A DNA stretch of 64,000 nucleotides from Gordionus sp. m RMFG-2023 (GCF_954871325.1 NC_088779.1:11906846-11970845), one strand, 5' to 3'. Positions 1 through 13,169 are shown, numbered from the stretch's first letter. The notes: generated from the letters alone by a model not told the origin. Program-made: numbers and translations.

Positions 1-327
1 ATAAAAACTTACAATTTTTATTTGTTATTTAAAATCATTTAAGTAAACATATAAAAAATATGCTCCCTGAAATTTCAACATTTTTAATACCAAAGTACCG
101 ATAACTTAGGATATTGTCGTCGAAAGAAATTAATTAGGTAAAAAATATATCGAAAATATGTTGGATATGATTTGCATGGTAGAATTTAACATCAACGTGG
201 ATGAAAATCTGATTTTACCCGTTTCTCCAAAAGCAAGAAGAATTTAATTAAAATTATTAAATTATAAATGCAATGAAATAGATAGCACCATGTCAAAATT
301 AAGCAACAAATGGAAACATGTGGATGT

Positions 328-542
328 TAGTGTTGTAAGAAAGCTCTATTCGCGACTTTAAAAAACGGCCCGAAGATTATAATTAAAATAACATTATGTA
401 AGCCTACAGATTTTATTCATAGCTAGCAGAAATGTTTGGACATCTTGCCAAATCTAGATGCTTATATAATATTATTTTAGCTAAAATCTTAATCGGGCCT
501 TTTTAAAAAATAAACCCAAATCGGGCTTTTTAACAACACTAA
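328..542. mobile_element. Small hAT-like MITE, copy 1
   Basis: About 214 bp with inverted ends: AGTGTTGTAAGAAAGCTC on the left, and AGTGTTGTTAAAAAGCCC read inward from the right. The flanking octamers TGGATGTT and TGGTTGTT match at 7 of 8 positions and look like an aged target duplication. There is no coding capacity. A second copy at 34344-34551 shares the interior, including the 'gctaaaatcttaatc' stretch and the 'atcgggctttt' near the right end. Confidence 0.65.
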
Positions 543-1359
543 TGGTTGTTACAGAGGAGAGCATTACCTAATGACATAACAAAATATTTAACTCTTAAAG
601 TAACGAGTTTTTGTATAATTTAGCGAGATTCTAGGCTATTTAGTTTAGTTTAAAATTTATAAACAATTAATTTAAATTATTTTTCTTTATTTATTATTAA
701 TGGTTTCAACCCCAAACTCGAGTCTGTTGGACTAGGAAAAATTATATTTCGTATTTAGTCGGATTTGAACCTTTATTATAAAATTTCTTTCGGATCGGGA
801 TCTCAGACCTGACCAAAATTTTAAATTAAATTAAAATATTTTTATGGATATAATTTTTATGGAATATTATTTTCAAGAATACAAAATAAATATTATTTAT
901 TTTATAATCCTTTCATCTCTTAGAATTTTTCCTTTAGCTAAAATATTATACTTTTAAGTTTAACAGTCCACTAATAAAGCACGAAATTTGGCATAAAATT
1001 TAAAATTAATGCTTCCAATCGTTAACTTAACTTTAACGGAAATCATTTAAAGATACACGGAAAGATGATAAATACAAAATCAGGATTTTCCATAGGCGAG
1101 ATCTAGCCAACGACCGGCCAACTAAAGGTCCCCCCCCCCTCCCACAAATAAATATAGAACCCTCTTTGGATCATTCTAGTCACGTCACTGTATACATAGC
1201 AGTTGTTCACATAGGGTTAAAGATCAATAAAAATATAGGCAAACCTAAGAATTTATTCTAATAAAGTAAAACATTAAAATATTTCTTAGTCCGAAATATT
1301 ATTTCGCAAGAATAACATTACCGGATAATTGAATTCGTTTATTTTTATTCGATAGACAA
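543..1359. other. AT-rich spacer, no gene seen
   Basis: I see no open frame of note, RNA gene or recognisable transposon domain here. A C-run lies near 1130-1142 and the rest is low-complexity AT-rich sequence. Confidence 0.5.
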
Positions 1360-2162
1360 CAGAGTTGTTAAAAGATATTTTTTAAATGGTTCTAGATGCA
1401 GACATAGATAAATCGTCCAAAAATAAATATGAATACAGATATTATTTTTATTAAACTTATCAGGGTTAGCCGTTGTTCCCGAATAGAAACCCTTATTATG
1501 AGCACCAACATTTTTATATTTTGTTCTCATTCAATTAGAACACCATATACGTAATAAAAAAAATGTCAATACCCCTATCTTTTTAGTTCTTTCGAGCTAA
1601 TTCTCATGTAAAACGAGCATTTATTTTTAAAAAAAAATTTACATTAAACTTGTTAGCAGAATATGTATAAAATGATTTTAAAATTCTAAATGAATTTATT
1701 TGCTTTAAATAATTTTGTGCTTTAATGGTATTGTTTTTATAATTAATGTGCTCATCGCTAAGCAAGGATTTATATATTCCTTAACGTGATAAAAATATCC
1801 TACACAATCTTGAACTGATATCTATAGTTTTAAAGATGAAAAAATAATATTTAATGAATATTTATATATATTTTTTAATATATTATTCTAAATATTTTTT
1901 AATATATTTTTATTAAATTATATGCTCATATGAGATAAAATAAATTTTGCATTATATTTTTGTTTGTAAGATAAAAGCGCATTAAATGAAAGTATATCAA
2001 AATGTATCTTAAAAGTACTTAAACAGATACATATACCTCAAAAATAGTATATAGATACAGATCAACAAATATTTTGTATCTAGATACAGATACTTTTTTA
2101 TAAAGGCGTATCAACATACAGATATAACGGCATTTTTAAATCCTGATACTTAAACAACTCTG
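1360..2162. mobile_element. Possible non-autonomous hAT element
   Basis: The left end reads CAGAGTTGTTAAA and the right end, read inward, CAGAGTTGTTTAA, which is the hAT-type start and matches at 12 of 13 positions. The right part has repeated 'agatacagatac' words like those just inside the ends of the hAT at 34693-36656. No transposase frame is visible. The flanking octamers do not match well, so the two ends may belong to different insertions. Confidence 0.4.
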
Positions 2163-3174
2163 AGAATTAATATGATAAAGTCGAATATGTTACTTTAAAT
2201 AGTAATAATTATAAAAAGAAGAATATTTACCAATAATAAGAAATCATTTTTTGGAATATCAAGTATACACTTAAAAGTTATTAGTTAATCTAAATTAAAG
2301 ATTTCATATTTGACTAATGCCTTACGTGGGCGTATATTAGATATAGAAAAATATTTATTTTTTTATTTTATATTATAAGTGTTTATTCTGTCACTATGAT
2401 TATTCATCCATGATTTTGCAACAGCACAGCATCCCATATAGAGGGAGGTATTCCAATCAAGAGGATGGTCATAAAGTAATAAATATGATAGTCTGATAAG
2501 AAGTGTGGTCAATTGGTTTTTGGTTGAAAAAATGAACCAGAACCAACCCAACCAAATGGGTCGACCTGGTCGCCCAAATCCAGAGACCCGAGCATCGACC
2601 CGAGTACCGACCAGAGCATCGACCAGAGCGCTAACTCCAAACCAACTTATTAGATTTCTTTTTAAAAAATTGTTCTTATAATCTGAAAATTATAAATTAG
2701 AGGATGAGTAAATCATTTCCATATTAATTAAATAATTGATATCGAATTCGAAATAATTATCTTAAGGAAAATGTCGTGTAAGAACACTCTCCCCGGTCTC
2801 TCTTGATCCTCGTCTCGGCATATTGATATAAAAATACTAGATATGTTTTATAAGATATCTCCATTTTTTAAGACAATACTATACTTGTTATGGTGAACAA
2901 TTGAATATATAAAATTTAAATTGCTAAACAATTATAAATTTAGAAGAATTAAATAAAATTTCAGAAAATCTTTGTACATAGATGTGCCCAATTTGTTTTA
3001 ATATATCTATTTATCTTTCTAAAAATAAATAATTAATTTGTTAAAAAAAATATCATGAGTGAATAGACTATATTTTATTTATTATTAATTTAATGACCCG
3101 TAAAAATATAATATATTTAAAGCTTTTACTTGATATCTATATTATTTGTTAAAATATTACTGATCAAGATCACC

Positions 3175-6100
3175 TATGCCAGCATTTTCGGCGGCGGAAT
3201 GATCGGCTGGCGGCGGCGAATCGATTTAGACGTCGCCACAAAAATCGGCGGCGGCGCGGCGGCGTCAAATATTTTTCTAACAAATTTTTTTAATTAAATT
3301 TATAAATTCATTGGAAACATTTTTAAAATAAAATTTATACTTTATTATGTTTATAACTATAATTTAATGATTTTATTAAGTTATAATTATCATGAATAAA
3401 TATTATTTTATTAAGATTTATAATAATGATCTTTTAGAGTTCAGAGTGAGCCCAGCTATAGAAACTATACGCTCGCTGGGTGTGCTCGTAGCTGGAACGC
3501 ACAGGACCTTTCTATCACGTTGTGACCGGTTTTTACGAATATTAGAATGATGATCCCTCAAATGTATGAATAATAGAATAAATTTTATTCACAAAACAAG
3601 AAAAAAAAATTTTATAATCAAAAACCAAAAACAAAATAGTAATCATAAAAAAAACGAAAAAAAATTGTTAAAAAAAATTGTTAAAAAAAAATTAACTAAA
3701 AAAATGAATTCAAAAAAAAAGAATTGATTTTTTACAATTTTCGTATCCCTTTTATAGGGAAGCAATAATCATCACAAATAAATAATTAAAATTTAACAAT
3801 CTAAAAATATCTTCTTATACAATTATAAAATACCTAATCCTGCCTAAAATTAAAATTATAAGATAAAAATACATTTTTAGAAATTATAATCCCATCATCA
3901 TAATAATGACTTAAAATAATTAACTTTTATAAATCTAAAAATAAAATGTTAACGCCTAAAACATAAAATTATAAAAATAACAATGACTCATCAAACGCAA
4001 TACATACTGACTTTACGAAAAATCAAATTTTACAAATCAAAGTCTCCAAATTATGACACTTTCTAGTTAATATTGAAAGTTTAGAAAGATCCAATGCTCT
4101 TATCTTCCAAAAATCTAAGACATCTTTTATCTCTAAATTATAAAGGCGAAAATAATGAATAACACTTTTTCTAAACTAGTTAAATAGTGTTGTTGTTACA
4201 GGCTATTGTTTTAAATAGATGAATGTTTCGTAGCCAATGACTTAAGATAATCGAGTTTTGAAGCAACTTGTGTCGTTTCACATTCGTTTAATTCGTCCGT
4301 GTAAGGCCGTAGAGAGGTAGCGTGTTGACATAAAAATTCAACCGGAGTAATATTTTTTTCCTTTAAATATTCATTTACTATGTTTATTGATTGAAAACGA
4401 GGATCCAAAAGTGCTCCTAACACCTAAGTAAAAAATTTAAAGGAGAAATAATATATAAAATAATTTATGTATTTTAAAATACTACCTGAAGATAGGTTAT
4501 AATCTATGATCAAATTTAGTAAGCATATTTTGTTTAAGGGATGCTATGGGAGGACTATCATATTCTTTTACAATATGATTTTTAATTTCACAACGAAATA
4601 ATAAGGCTAAATTTATAGTAACTCCTTTTTGGACAGATAAAAATTCAGTTTTTTTGAAGGTTTTAAGAAAATTTAAAAGTTCATGCACCAAGTCCCAATC
4701 GGAGTTAAATAATTTGAGATCTGATTTCTCCATTCTATTTAATAGAATATTTATAGGATTTTTCTTATTGCCATTCACACTTTCCAGCATTATTAAAATA
4801 CTATGCCAACGTGTAGGCACATTTAATTTTAAGATTTTATGTTTTTTCTCATATGATTTTCACTATCATCATCAAACCTCAAACGATCTTCATAAAAAGG
4901 ATCATTATCATCCAAATCTAAAATATCCGATGTATATGATATCTATTCAAAACATTTTCTATTTTCTATATCGTTTATATTTTCAAAATCCGCTGTTTTT
5001 AATCTTAAGGCAACTATAACTTCTCTCACTTTTTTAGTGAGATTTTCTATTTGATTAACTTTTTTTATTCCATACTACTGTCACTAGATTATGTAATCCA
5101 TGCCCCAAACATAAATGATGGTCGTATTCTCCTAGACGAGCACTTTTATTTACATTGGGTCCTGCATCCGTAACCATTTGAATTATCTTGGACCCTAAAT
5201 CAAATTCATTTTCAACCTTTTCTATTACGGAAAGAATAGTTTCAGCGGTATGTTTTTGAGTGACATGATGTGTCGCCAATGTATAAAATACAATATTAAA
5301 ATTATTATCTATTTTGTGAAATGTAAAGGTGATATAATTTCGCCGTCTATATTTATCGGTCCACATATCAAAAGTTCTAACACAAAATTTAGGACCTTTA
5401 TTAATTTGTTGGCATATGTATGCTTTCATTGATAAATACACATCATCTAATCCACTCCGGCTAAGTGTAGTTCTATCTGGTAATTCTTTGGTATCTGAAA
5501 TAATGCCATATTTCTACATAATAAAAAGTTAATAATAAAAATATTATGCCATAAAAAATTCTAAATGTGGGATGTTATAAAATAATTAAATATCTTAACA
5601 GTTAAAATAAAAATTAAGATTGCCCTATAAAAAATTATAATGATTTTACAAATAACCTTTAGAAAATCTTGCATTCCAGTATTATTTATAGAAGAGAATG
5701 GCATTAATCCTTGCAACACATAAGAACATAATTCCTTACCAGAATCCATTTTTTATCTTTAATAGGGTCAGTTGTATCTTTTACAATGGATTTGAAAAAT
5801 AACTTTAAATTTTGTTTAGATATTTCTTCTTTACATGATAAATCATGTTTATCAAGTAAATGTTTTGTTATATTTGATGTGCTGATATTTTTTGAAAAAG
5901 ATTTGATTGGATAACTAATTATAAAATTTACAAATTTTTTAAAATAATCAAAAAATTTACTCTGAAAACGAATAATTATTTTCATTCTCACCATCTTTAT
6001 CAAGTGCTATTTGCAAGCATATATTACAAAAGACTTTATCTGTAGCAACACTGTTTCTCTTATTATTTGTGTCGGTTTTTAATAATCCAAAATGTTTTCA

Positions 6101-6605
6101 TGCAAAAGAAGGCTTTGTTTGCAAGGATATACTATATTTTGTTACAGGGTATTGCAATGCTGCATCCATCATAATTGTTTTAGTCCTGGTATTTTTATAT
6201 GTTATAATGGCAACAAAATAAAATCATTAATTAAAATTTCCTATTATGATAAAAAATAAATTTTATATAACGAGTTTTAAATTTTTTGAAGCATCAAAAT
6301 TAAAGAATAAAATATACAATTTCCTTTTCAAATTTAATGTCCTAATCTTATTTTATCTATCATGTTGGTCACAAACCTGCCCAAAGTGTGCAAATATGGA
6401 TTGTTACAAATCAAATTTATAGCAAATAATATTTATTAATTTTAAAAAATAAAATCGCATTTTTAAATATCAAAAAATATTTAATATTTTTCTTCTAATA
6501 CAATTCATAAATAATATATAAAATAAATTAATAATAATAAAAATGTAAAATTTTTTGGCGCGCGGCGTCGGCGTGGTCAAAATCACCGGCGGCGGCGCAT
6601 ATATG
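3175..6605 (-). mobile_element. Decayed hAT transposon with CGG-rich ends
   Basis: Minus-strand fragments follow hAT transposase order. First comes a BED-type zinc finger near 6080-5820 (CNIC, then HLLDKH). Next is a segment with 'DMWTDKYRRRNYITF' and 'MVTDAGPNVNKSA' (about 5441-5055), carrying the first two catalytic aspartates, followed by 'CLGHGLHNLV'. 'PTRWHSILIML' follows at about 4820-4497, and 'ALLDPRFQS' at 4423-4211. Short intron-like gaps separate some blocks. There is one in-frame stop in the zinc-finger region and at least one frame change near 5750. The C-terminal dimerisation domain was not found, so this copy looks dead. Both ends carry unusual CGG/GCG-rich blocks (3187-3275 and 6557-6600). 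Exact termini and target duplication could not be fixed. Confidence 0.8.
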
Positions 6606-6619
6606 CCTAATATTTAATA

Positions 6620-6965
6620 TTAAAAAAATTTCCCCAAGCCTAACCAAAGATCATAACAATTTTGGTAGTTGAGAACTGGAATAAATATTTTAAAAATCTA
6701 ATGAATTTATACAATGAAAATCAGATTTTTATGGGCATTGGTTTTGGCCTGGAAAGTAAAAATATATTAATATTGGCTATTACCTGAGACCCATATAAAT
6801 ATTCGGTGTTAAATATTATGCCTAATATATTTACAGAATTCCCAAACCCGGATCATGCACATAATTATGTAGGGAAAATTTTCTCAAGCTAGCCAAAGAC
6901 CATATTAGCTTTGGTAGTTGAGAACTGAAATAAAAGTTCTAATTCATTTATTTCGTAATGTAGTT
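6620..6965. repeat. Imperfect direct repeat
   Basis: Two blocks about 250 bp apart share 'caagcctaaccaaag' and 'ttggtagttgagaactg' (about 6635-6680 and 6885-6930). They lie just outside the right CGG-rich block of the decayed hAT. Confidence 0.5.
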
Positions 6966-7469
6966 AATTAATCGTAGTGCATTGAAGGATCTTTCCATCG
7001 ATACTTGAGGACAAGGGTCAGCTAGACTTACTCGCTAAAGGAATATTTTGGATAATTGTAAAAATACTTTGATGGGAATGTAATTTTAGGCTATATATTA
7101 AGAAATTATTTTTTCTTGTAATATCCATTACATATTTAGAGTTAAACAACAAATAAATACATTTCGACTCATAATGTCAACTCCTGAGCCAACTTATCTA
7201 ATCGGTTTGAGCCTTAACCAATTTTACAACTTTAGGATTCGTCTTCTATGCATAAAATTGAGCAAAATTTATTAACAATAAAATACTGGAGTTGGTGCTC
7301 TGGTCGATGCCCGAGTCTATGAATTTGGTTCAACCAGGTCGACCCATTTAGTTGGGTTGATTCATTTTTTTGACCAAAAACCCAACAAAAATCATACTAA
7401 TTTTACCCAACCAAGCAATTTAACCACACAACTGATAAGTTATTTCTACTCCCAGTCATTCTTTAAATT

Positions 7470-7636
7470 GTCCAAAGCCCTGCTAGATCTTTTTATTAAT
7501 TATATTAATAAATCAATCAATCCAGTGTTAGATATTATAGATAGTTCATCGTCCAAAGCCCTGCTAGATCTTTTTATTATTTTAATAAATCAATCGATCC
7601 AATTGCAGTGTTAGATATTATAGATAGTTGATCTAA
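7470..7636. repeat. 81-bp tandem duplication
   Basis: The unit starting 'tccaaagccctgctagatc' occurs at 7471 and again at 7552, and ends both times with 'gttagatattatagatagtt'. The two copies are nearly identical, so the duplication looks recent. An open frame across it has no recognisable domain. Confidence 0.85.
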
Positions 7637-7639
7637 TAT

Positions 7640-8275
7640 CTTGATTTTGAAAATGTCATATATAAGTGGTAATTTCTAAAAATGAAACCATTCACGAATA
7701 ATATATTTTTGGAAAAGGGCAAGTATAATAGGAACCAGATTTCTAACTTGCTATCATTGTGGATAAGAAATAAATGCTAAACAAAGACTAAGTACTAATT
7801 CATTTTTTACAATTTGGATTCAAATCACTATACTATTATTAAACTCGTGATAAAGTATACAGGGTAAACAGCAGAAATATATATTTAAAAAACAAAACAT
7901 TAATCAATTAGCCAAAATTAATATTCCAAAATTTAAACAATTCCTTAACTAATATTGTTATAACTCCAATGAACTATTTCCCAAAATATCTTACTTTCTT
8001 AATTAATAAAAATAAAGTAACATTATTTTAAGTAAAGAAATATCATTATTTTATCATTTAATGCAGTCAGATCAACATAATGCCTTACTATTATATCTTT
8101 TCAAAGATGCTTATTCATCAAAAGTATCTCAATAATTTAAATAACTACAAATAAATCTCATTACATTTTAACATCTTGATGCAAACAAATATCCTGGTGG
8201 ATATTATAAACCAGTCACAACTTTTTTATTATTTATATCCATAATTTATAAATAGTAGTAATATATATTTAAAGT
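7640..8275. other. Intergenic, downstream of eS19
   Basis: AT-rich with no gene seen. Because eS19 runs on the minus strand, its 3' untranslated region and polyadenylation site should lie in the right-hand part of this stretch. Confidence 0.5.
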
Positions 8276-9017
8276 TTAAGATGTTTCCTCATCTAATATT
8301 TTATCTATTTTTTTGTGAATTTGATTAGCTATTCTATCTAAATCCTTTCTTCCTTGGCTTGTGAGTTTTCTACCACTAAATAAAGATTTAAAGCCTATCA
8401 CTTAAGAATGTTTACCCTTTCACTTTATCAAGTTCAACTAAATTCATCTGTTCTAATGATTGTAATATTTTTCTAGAAATACATGCTGAACCTCTTGAAA
8501 AATGACTTGGTTTTACACCATTGTTCTTTCGAGCTATTTTAAAATATAAAAACTTATACATTGATAAATACCTCCATAAATTTTAGTAAAAGAACCAACA
8601 CCTGCAGGTCGATTATATAAATGCCTAGCCATTGAAGCTAAATAATAAATATTATAAGAATGAAATAAATATATACCTGCTCTAATATAAAACCAATCGT
8701 CATTTATTGGCGCTAACTCATTGTGCTTTGCCAATTTTACATGATCAACAAACTCAGGGAGTTTTATTTTACCACTTCTGTAATTAAAAGCATATTTTTA
8801 ATTGTTCTTAAGAAATCCAATAATATTTAAATTATATATCAAACATTATAGATATTTTCTTAAAAAGTATATAGCATTACGCAAACCAATATATGAGAGC
8901 ATATTATGGGATCGGCAATGCATAATTATCTAAAATTAATTATTACTTTTTTAAATGATCAGATAGTTCTATGACAAATTTTTGTTGATCAACATCTTTA
9001 GCCGAAATACCTGGCAT
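8276..9017 (-). CDS. RPS19: Small ribosomal subunit protein eS19, five exons
   Basis: Component of the 40S ribosomal subunit, required for small-subunit rRNA maturation. The exons on the minus strand are 9017-8947, 8777-8677, 8637-8572, 8533-8416 and 8375-8276. Together they give 456 nt, or 151 residues plus stop; animal eS19 is about 145. All introns are GT-AG and very short: 169, 39, 38 and 40 nt. The protein starts [15 protein letters not shown], then has '[21 protein letters not shown]', split across intron 1. '[16 protein letters not shown]', '[14 protein letters not shown]', 'KPSHFSRGS' and '[17 protein letters not shown]' follow. All of these align without gaps to the eS19 family. The start codon matches the family's usual MPG start. 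No in-frame damage is seen, so this is a functional-looking host gene. Confidence 0.95.
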
Positions 9018-9299
9018 TTTATAAATGTGAACAAATTAAGCAATCTAATTGGGAACAGGTTTTTACATTGAAATTTTAAATATTTAAAAAAAATATTGTT
9101 AAAAAAAATTTTAATTTCTCTTATATAATATAAATAATAATTTATATAGGTAAAAAATTTAATCTGACTTAAAATATACAATCTCAAATTTAATTTATAA
9201 AATTATATAAAATAAAATAACAAACTAGAATAAATAATAAATTGTTACAACATAAAAGATAAAAATTGACATAGTTCCGACTGCAAACTTTAGGGGTAG

Positions 9300-12100
9300 A
9301 CACCAGTGCGTCGCTATGGGGGCGCAGGGACTCGAGCACCCTGAAAAATTTGAAAAGCCCCTTTAAGCAAAAATTTTTTTTTAACGGCTCCTTAATATCC
9401 CCTTGAACTAAAAGTAATTTTTTTTGATTGCCTACTGAATGATTTCTTTTATAATTCTATTGAGTAATATATAGATTTAATTTTATAATTTAAAAATTAA
9501 TAAGTCTATCTAAATTATTCTTAAATTAATACAATTTTAATTATTAGATTAGATTAATACTTATAAATAATATTTTCACTATGTCAGCTTGCAATCAAAT
9601 TCTGTGTTAAAAATAGAATATTAATATCACTCACTAAATATTATTTTAGCTTAAACAGTTGAAGCTTTATTGACTTTTATTATTTAAATATTTATACCCT
9701 AATTAAATAAATATTAATTGAAAATTAACAAATTTAATATTGTAATTAGCCGAGTTCAAAATAACTAATCAACTATATTATTGATAATTAAATTTAATTA
9801 CCATGCCTCCTCTTAAAATTATTTTCAAGGTCCAAATCCAAGTGTAAGAGATTTATTTATAAAAAGTAAGTAAACATATAGTTTATATTCCTCTATTAGA
9901 TATAATTGGTTATAAAATATTAGGTTAAATACCACTTTTACAGGCGTATTTAACAGTTATATAATATATTACAGTTAATATTTTAATAAATTTTCCTAAT
10001 AAATGCTTTTGATAATAAATATAAATTGCTATTAAATATTTAACGCCATCTATTTATTTAAATTTTTTTAAAAATTTAACATTTTATTTATCCAAGAATG
10101 GATAAGATAACTTTTCTTTTCTTTTTTATGTGTTTTTAGGAAAGCTCTTTTTTTCTCATTTGAAAAACAGTTTTGAATTAAATATTTTTGATTTTATTAC
10201 AAACTACTTATATACCAACTAGAGGTGGTGCGACAATAATATATAAAATCTTAATTAATTTCTTTTATCATATAATATCACTTTTTTTTAATTTATAATT
10301 ACAAAATGTTTCATTTCTAATATGTCATCCCTGCCTTGTAAATAACTTAAGGCTACAATACATTTGCATATTTTCTTCTAAAGATTTTTAGTGTTTTTGT
10401 TTTATCAATTTATCTAGCATAATAAATTCTGATATAAGTTTATATAGTGAATGTTTGACTATGACTGCAAATTAACCAGCATCTATTATTTGTGTGGCTA
10501 TGTAATTTAAGATTACTATTACAGCTGCTGAGAGCATATGATTGCATAATTTATAAGAAATAATGGTCAACTGTGTAGTTGTTTATATATCATTAAAAAT
10601 GGAAGATAATCTTTTAGAAATTAAATATTTCACAATTTTTTTCTCAATTACTTATCTAGCTTCCATCATGTCATTTAAGAGGAAGCTCTAACCACCATAT
10701 AGTTTTATGATTTGGCATAGGCGTAGCCAGGGGGGGGGACAAGGGGAAATTTTTCCCCCCTTCAGAAATTTATCACTTTTTGTAAATATCATTTATAGCT
10801 AATAAAAAATATCCCCCTTAGTCCTCTCCCCACTCCCTGACCCTCATATATGTATGCATATATCTTAAATAATAATTTAAAAGAAAGAATGTAAAAGTTG
10901 ATATTTTTTTATAAAACTATTCATCATAATTTATAGATTTTTGAGAAAATAAATTTATAAATATATAAAATGAACCAAAAATGTTTTTTAATAAATGGAA
11001 TATAGGCCAAGGATAAGTCTCAAGACAGAAGTGAAATTTATTATAATTATTAATAATAGATCTATAAAATTACTAAATAATATAATATATCAAATATAAT
11101 TTTTTATAAAGTGAGTAATTTTAATTTATTTATCTCAATAAAAGTAAAATATAATTATAAAACTATTGATAAAATTAAATCATAAATTAAAAAAATATTA
11201 AAGCACAATATAAACAGTGGAATATTATATGTCGTCGATTTACAATATATCTAATTATCAAATGACAATCAAGTATTTTTACCAATATAGCGAATTATAT
11301 ATTTTACAGAAAACTATAAAATATTGATAAGGACATCAGAAAATATCTTTTAAAGACATTGTGGGGTGAATAATATGAAGATTAAATTTATATATACTTA
11401 AATAAAATAGATGGCGTTAAATAATTGTATGCATATTGTTGCTATATTTAATATTAAGAGCATTGATTAGTAAATTTTGTCAGATTATTAACTGTAATAT
11501 ATTCTCTAACTGTCAAATATGTCTGTAAAATTGGAATTTTACCTAGTATTTTATAACTAATTCTATATAATAGGGTAAAATCAACTATATGTCTACTTAC
11601 TTATTATAAATAAATTTCTTATAATTGTTTGGAATAAATTATTAACATGCTTTTATATTAAGGTATATACAATACAAGTAATTTATTATATTTTTATTTT
11701 ATATAAACTAATAAAAATATATTTCATATTTGTTCCAGGCTTATTTTTTTTATTAAAATTTGTAAAAATATTTTATGACTATATATAGGTTAAAGTAACC
11801 CGGCCGAAGGCCGGGGAAAAGCGGGCCGAAGGCCCGCCCAAAAGAGGGTCTGGGGGCAAAGCCCCCAGTACTTTTTTGATTTCCCCCCCCTTATGAAAAT
11901 CCTGGCTACGCCTATGTGATTTGGATTGGTCGTTTATATTCCTTTCTCCAAGAATTGTTGATTTGGTTAGGCCTATAAATTTTTCCTTAATAGTCCATTC
12001 TATAAAACATTGTCTCAGAGTGTTATATTAGTTTCTTGACCTATTGTCAATGTAAGTTGCTAATTTTATAATATGTAGTTTTTAAAAATATGTCATTGAG
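9300..12100 (+). repeat. Non-coding multi-kb repeat family, copy A
   Basis: Begins with CAGTGCGTCGCTATGG and a 'gcgcagggactcgag' motif, like the ends of a hAT family seen at 25337. Blocks at 9300-10140, 10300-10700 and 11925-12090 align in order with copy B (38520-42860). Examples are the shared 'cagcttgcaatcaaattc' and 'tcattaaaaatggaagataa'. Part of the 5' block (about 9850-10060) also recurs inverted at 11390-11630, inside the inserted element at 10716-11916. No coding frame was found in either copy. Confidence 0.65.
10716..11916. mobile_element. 1.2 kb hAT-like insertion, CATAGGCGTAGCC ends
   Basis: Terminal inverted repeats CATAGGCGTAGCCAGG at both ends, flanked by the perfect 8-bp duplication TGATTTGG (10708-10715 and 11917-11924). 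Copy B of the surrounding repeat has no such insert at the matching point (about 42650), which gives a natural empty site. Near the right end lies a GC-rich block with self-complementary 'gccgaaggc' words and 'gggggcaaagcccccag' (about 11798-11870). No transposase frame is present, so it is non-autonomous. Related truncated copies lie at 36921 and 46309. Confidence 0.85.
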
Positions 12101-12447
12101 TCACATAAAATTATTCTGGTTAAATTAACAAGTTTATTCTTATTTATATATATTAGTTATTAATTAGCTTTTATAATAATACTTACTAATAATTTAGGGG
12201 AAAATCATATAATTCTAGTATTAATAACTTACATCTAATAAAAAATCAAGTACTGATTTTTAACATTTGAAGAAAAAGAGATCGCCAAAATACTTTTTTA
12301 TAAATTGGAACTTGTACAAAATTTAAATAATCAGAATATTGAAATTCTAGATACTAAGATAATTTCGATGATGATATTGAAGATTTATTAAAGTCGCATT
12401 AAGCCATAATAAGAATAATTCTCTGGGAGAAAATTATAATAAACTAA

Positions 12448-13020
12448 TAGATAGCCCGTCAAAAATATATCCAATTTATTTTATTTTTAAATCCCCCCCT
12501 CCCCATTCAGGTCAAGTAAAACCAATGTCATTGAGTCCAACCCATTAGGACTAAGAGTGGAAACTATTTTTTGAGTCAAAATATATTTAAATGAGCTTTT
12601 ACCCAATATCAAAATTCTTTGTAAATATATTACTGATTACATATGATTAACATTTAACATTAAAAAATTTCAAGCCAGGTCCAAGCTCATAATATTTGGA
12701 AAAAATTTCTAAGCGTCCAAGACTTTATAATTTTTAAAAATATTTCTCAAGCCTAGCTCAACCCATAATAATTTTGAAAATTTTTTCCTAGCCCGGCCCA
12801 TAATAATTTATAAAAGATATTCCCAAGTCAAGTGCAAGCAAATATTAATCTTGAGGAATATTTTCCAAGCCCAGTCGAACCCATATTAATTTTCAAAACT
12901 TTTTCCCAAACCCTGAGATTGTTAAATTTCTAAATAATTTATCAACACATGAAGGGGAAATCTCGGATTAGTGGGTTAACTCCTTTTATCAAAAAATTTG
13001 ATAAGGGCTATCTATATCTT
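12448..13020 (+). repeat. Dispersed repeat X, copy 1
   Basis: Starts near 'agcccgtcaaaaat' and continues through 'gccaggtccaagctca', 'aagatattcccaagtca' and 'cacatgaaggggaaat'. It aligns over about 300 bp with 41752-42080. In copy B of the larger repeat the X block lies upstream of the 'ttgtaaataactcaagg' block; here it lies downstream of it. X therefore moves independently or the region has been rearranged. Confidence 0.6.
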
Positions 13021-13169
13021 TATGTTAAGTACAAAAAAATGCTATCTATTTAAATTACAAAAATGCCATACAATACTAATGAAACTTATAAGCAATTTAT
13101 TTAATTTTTTAAGAAATTTGTTTTTCTTGCCATATAAATTTAGGTATTTTTTTAAAAAATGATGAGGAT

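Larger units (their letters stand above)
2460..7440. repeat. 5 kb segment bounded by long inverted repeats
   Basis: About 150 bp at 2490-2645 reappears in reverse complement at 7275-7440. The shared core is 'aaatgggtcgacctgg' followed by a 'gcatcgaccagagc'-type motif. Both arms are GC-rich against an AT-rich background. The enclosed sequence contains the decayed hAT at 3175-6605. Either these are the ends of an older element into which the hAT jumped, or two copies of one repeat lie in opposite orientation. No transposase assignable to the arms is visible. Confidence 0.6.

Noticed and set aside
7357-7614. An 85-residue open frame
   Set aside because: It runs through an inverted-repeat arm and an 81-bp tandem duplication and shows no protein family.
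12270-12420. A coding-like plus-strand stretch (EEKEIAKILFYKLELVQNL)
   Set aside because: Short, with stops soon after, no recognised domain and no splice sites I can defend; noted only as possible decayed coding sequence.
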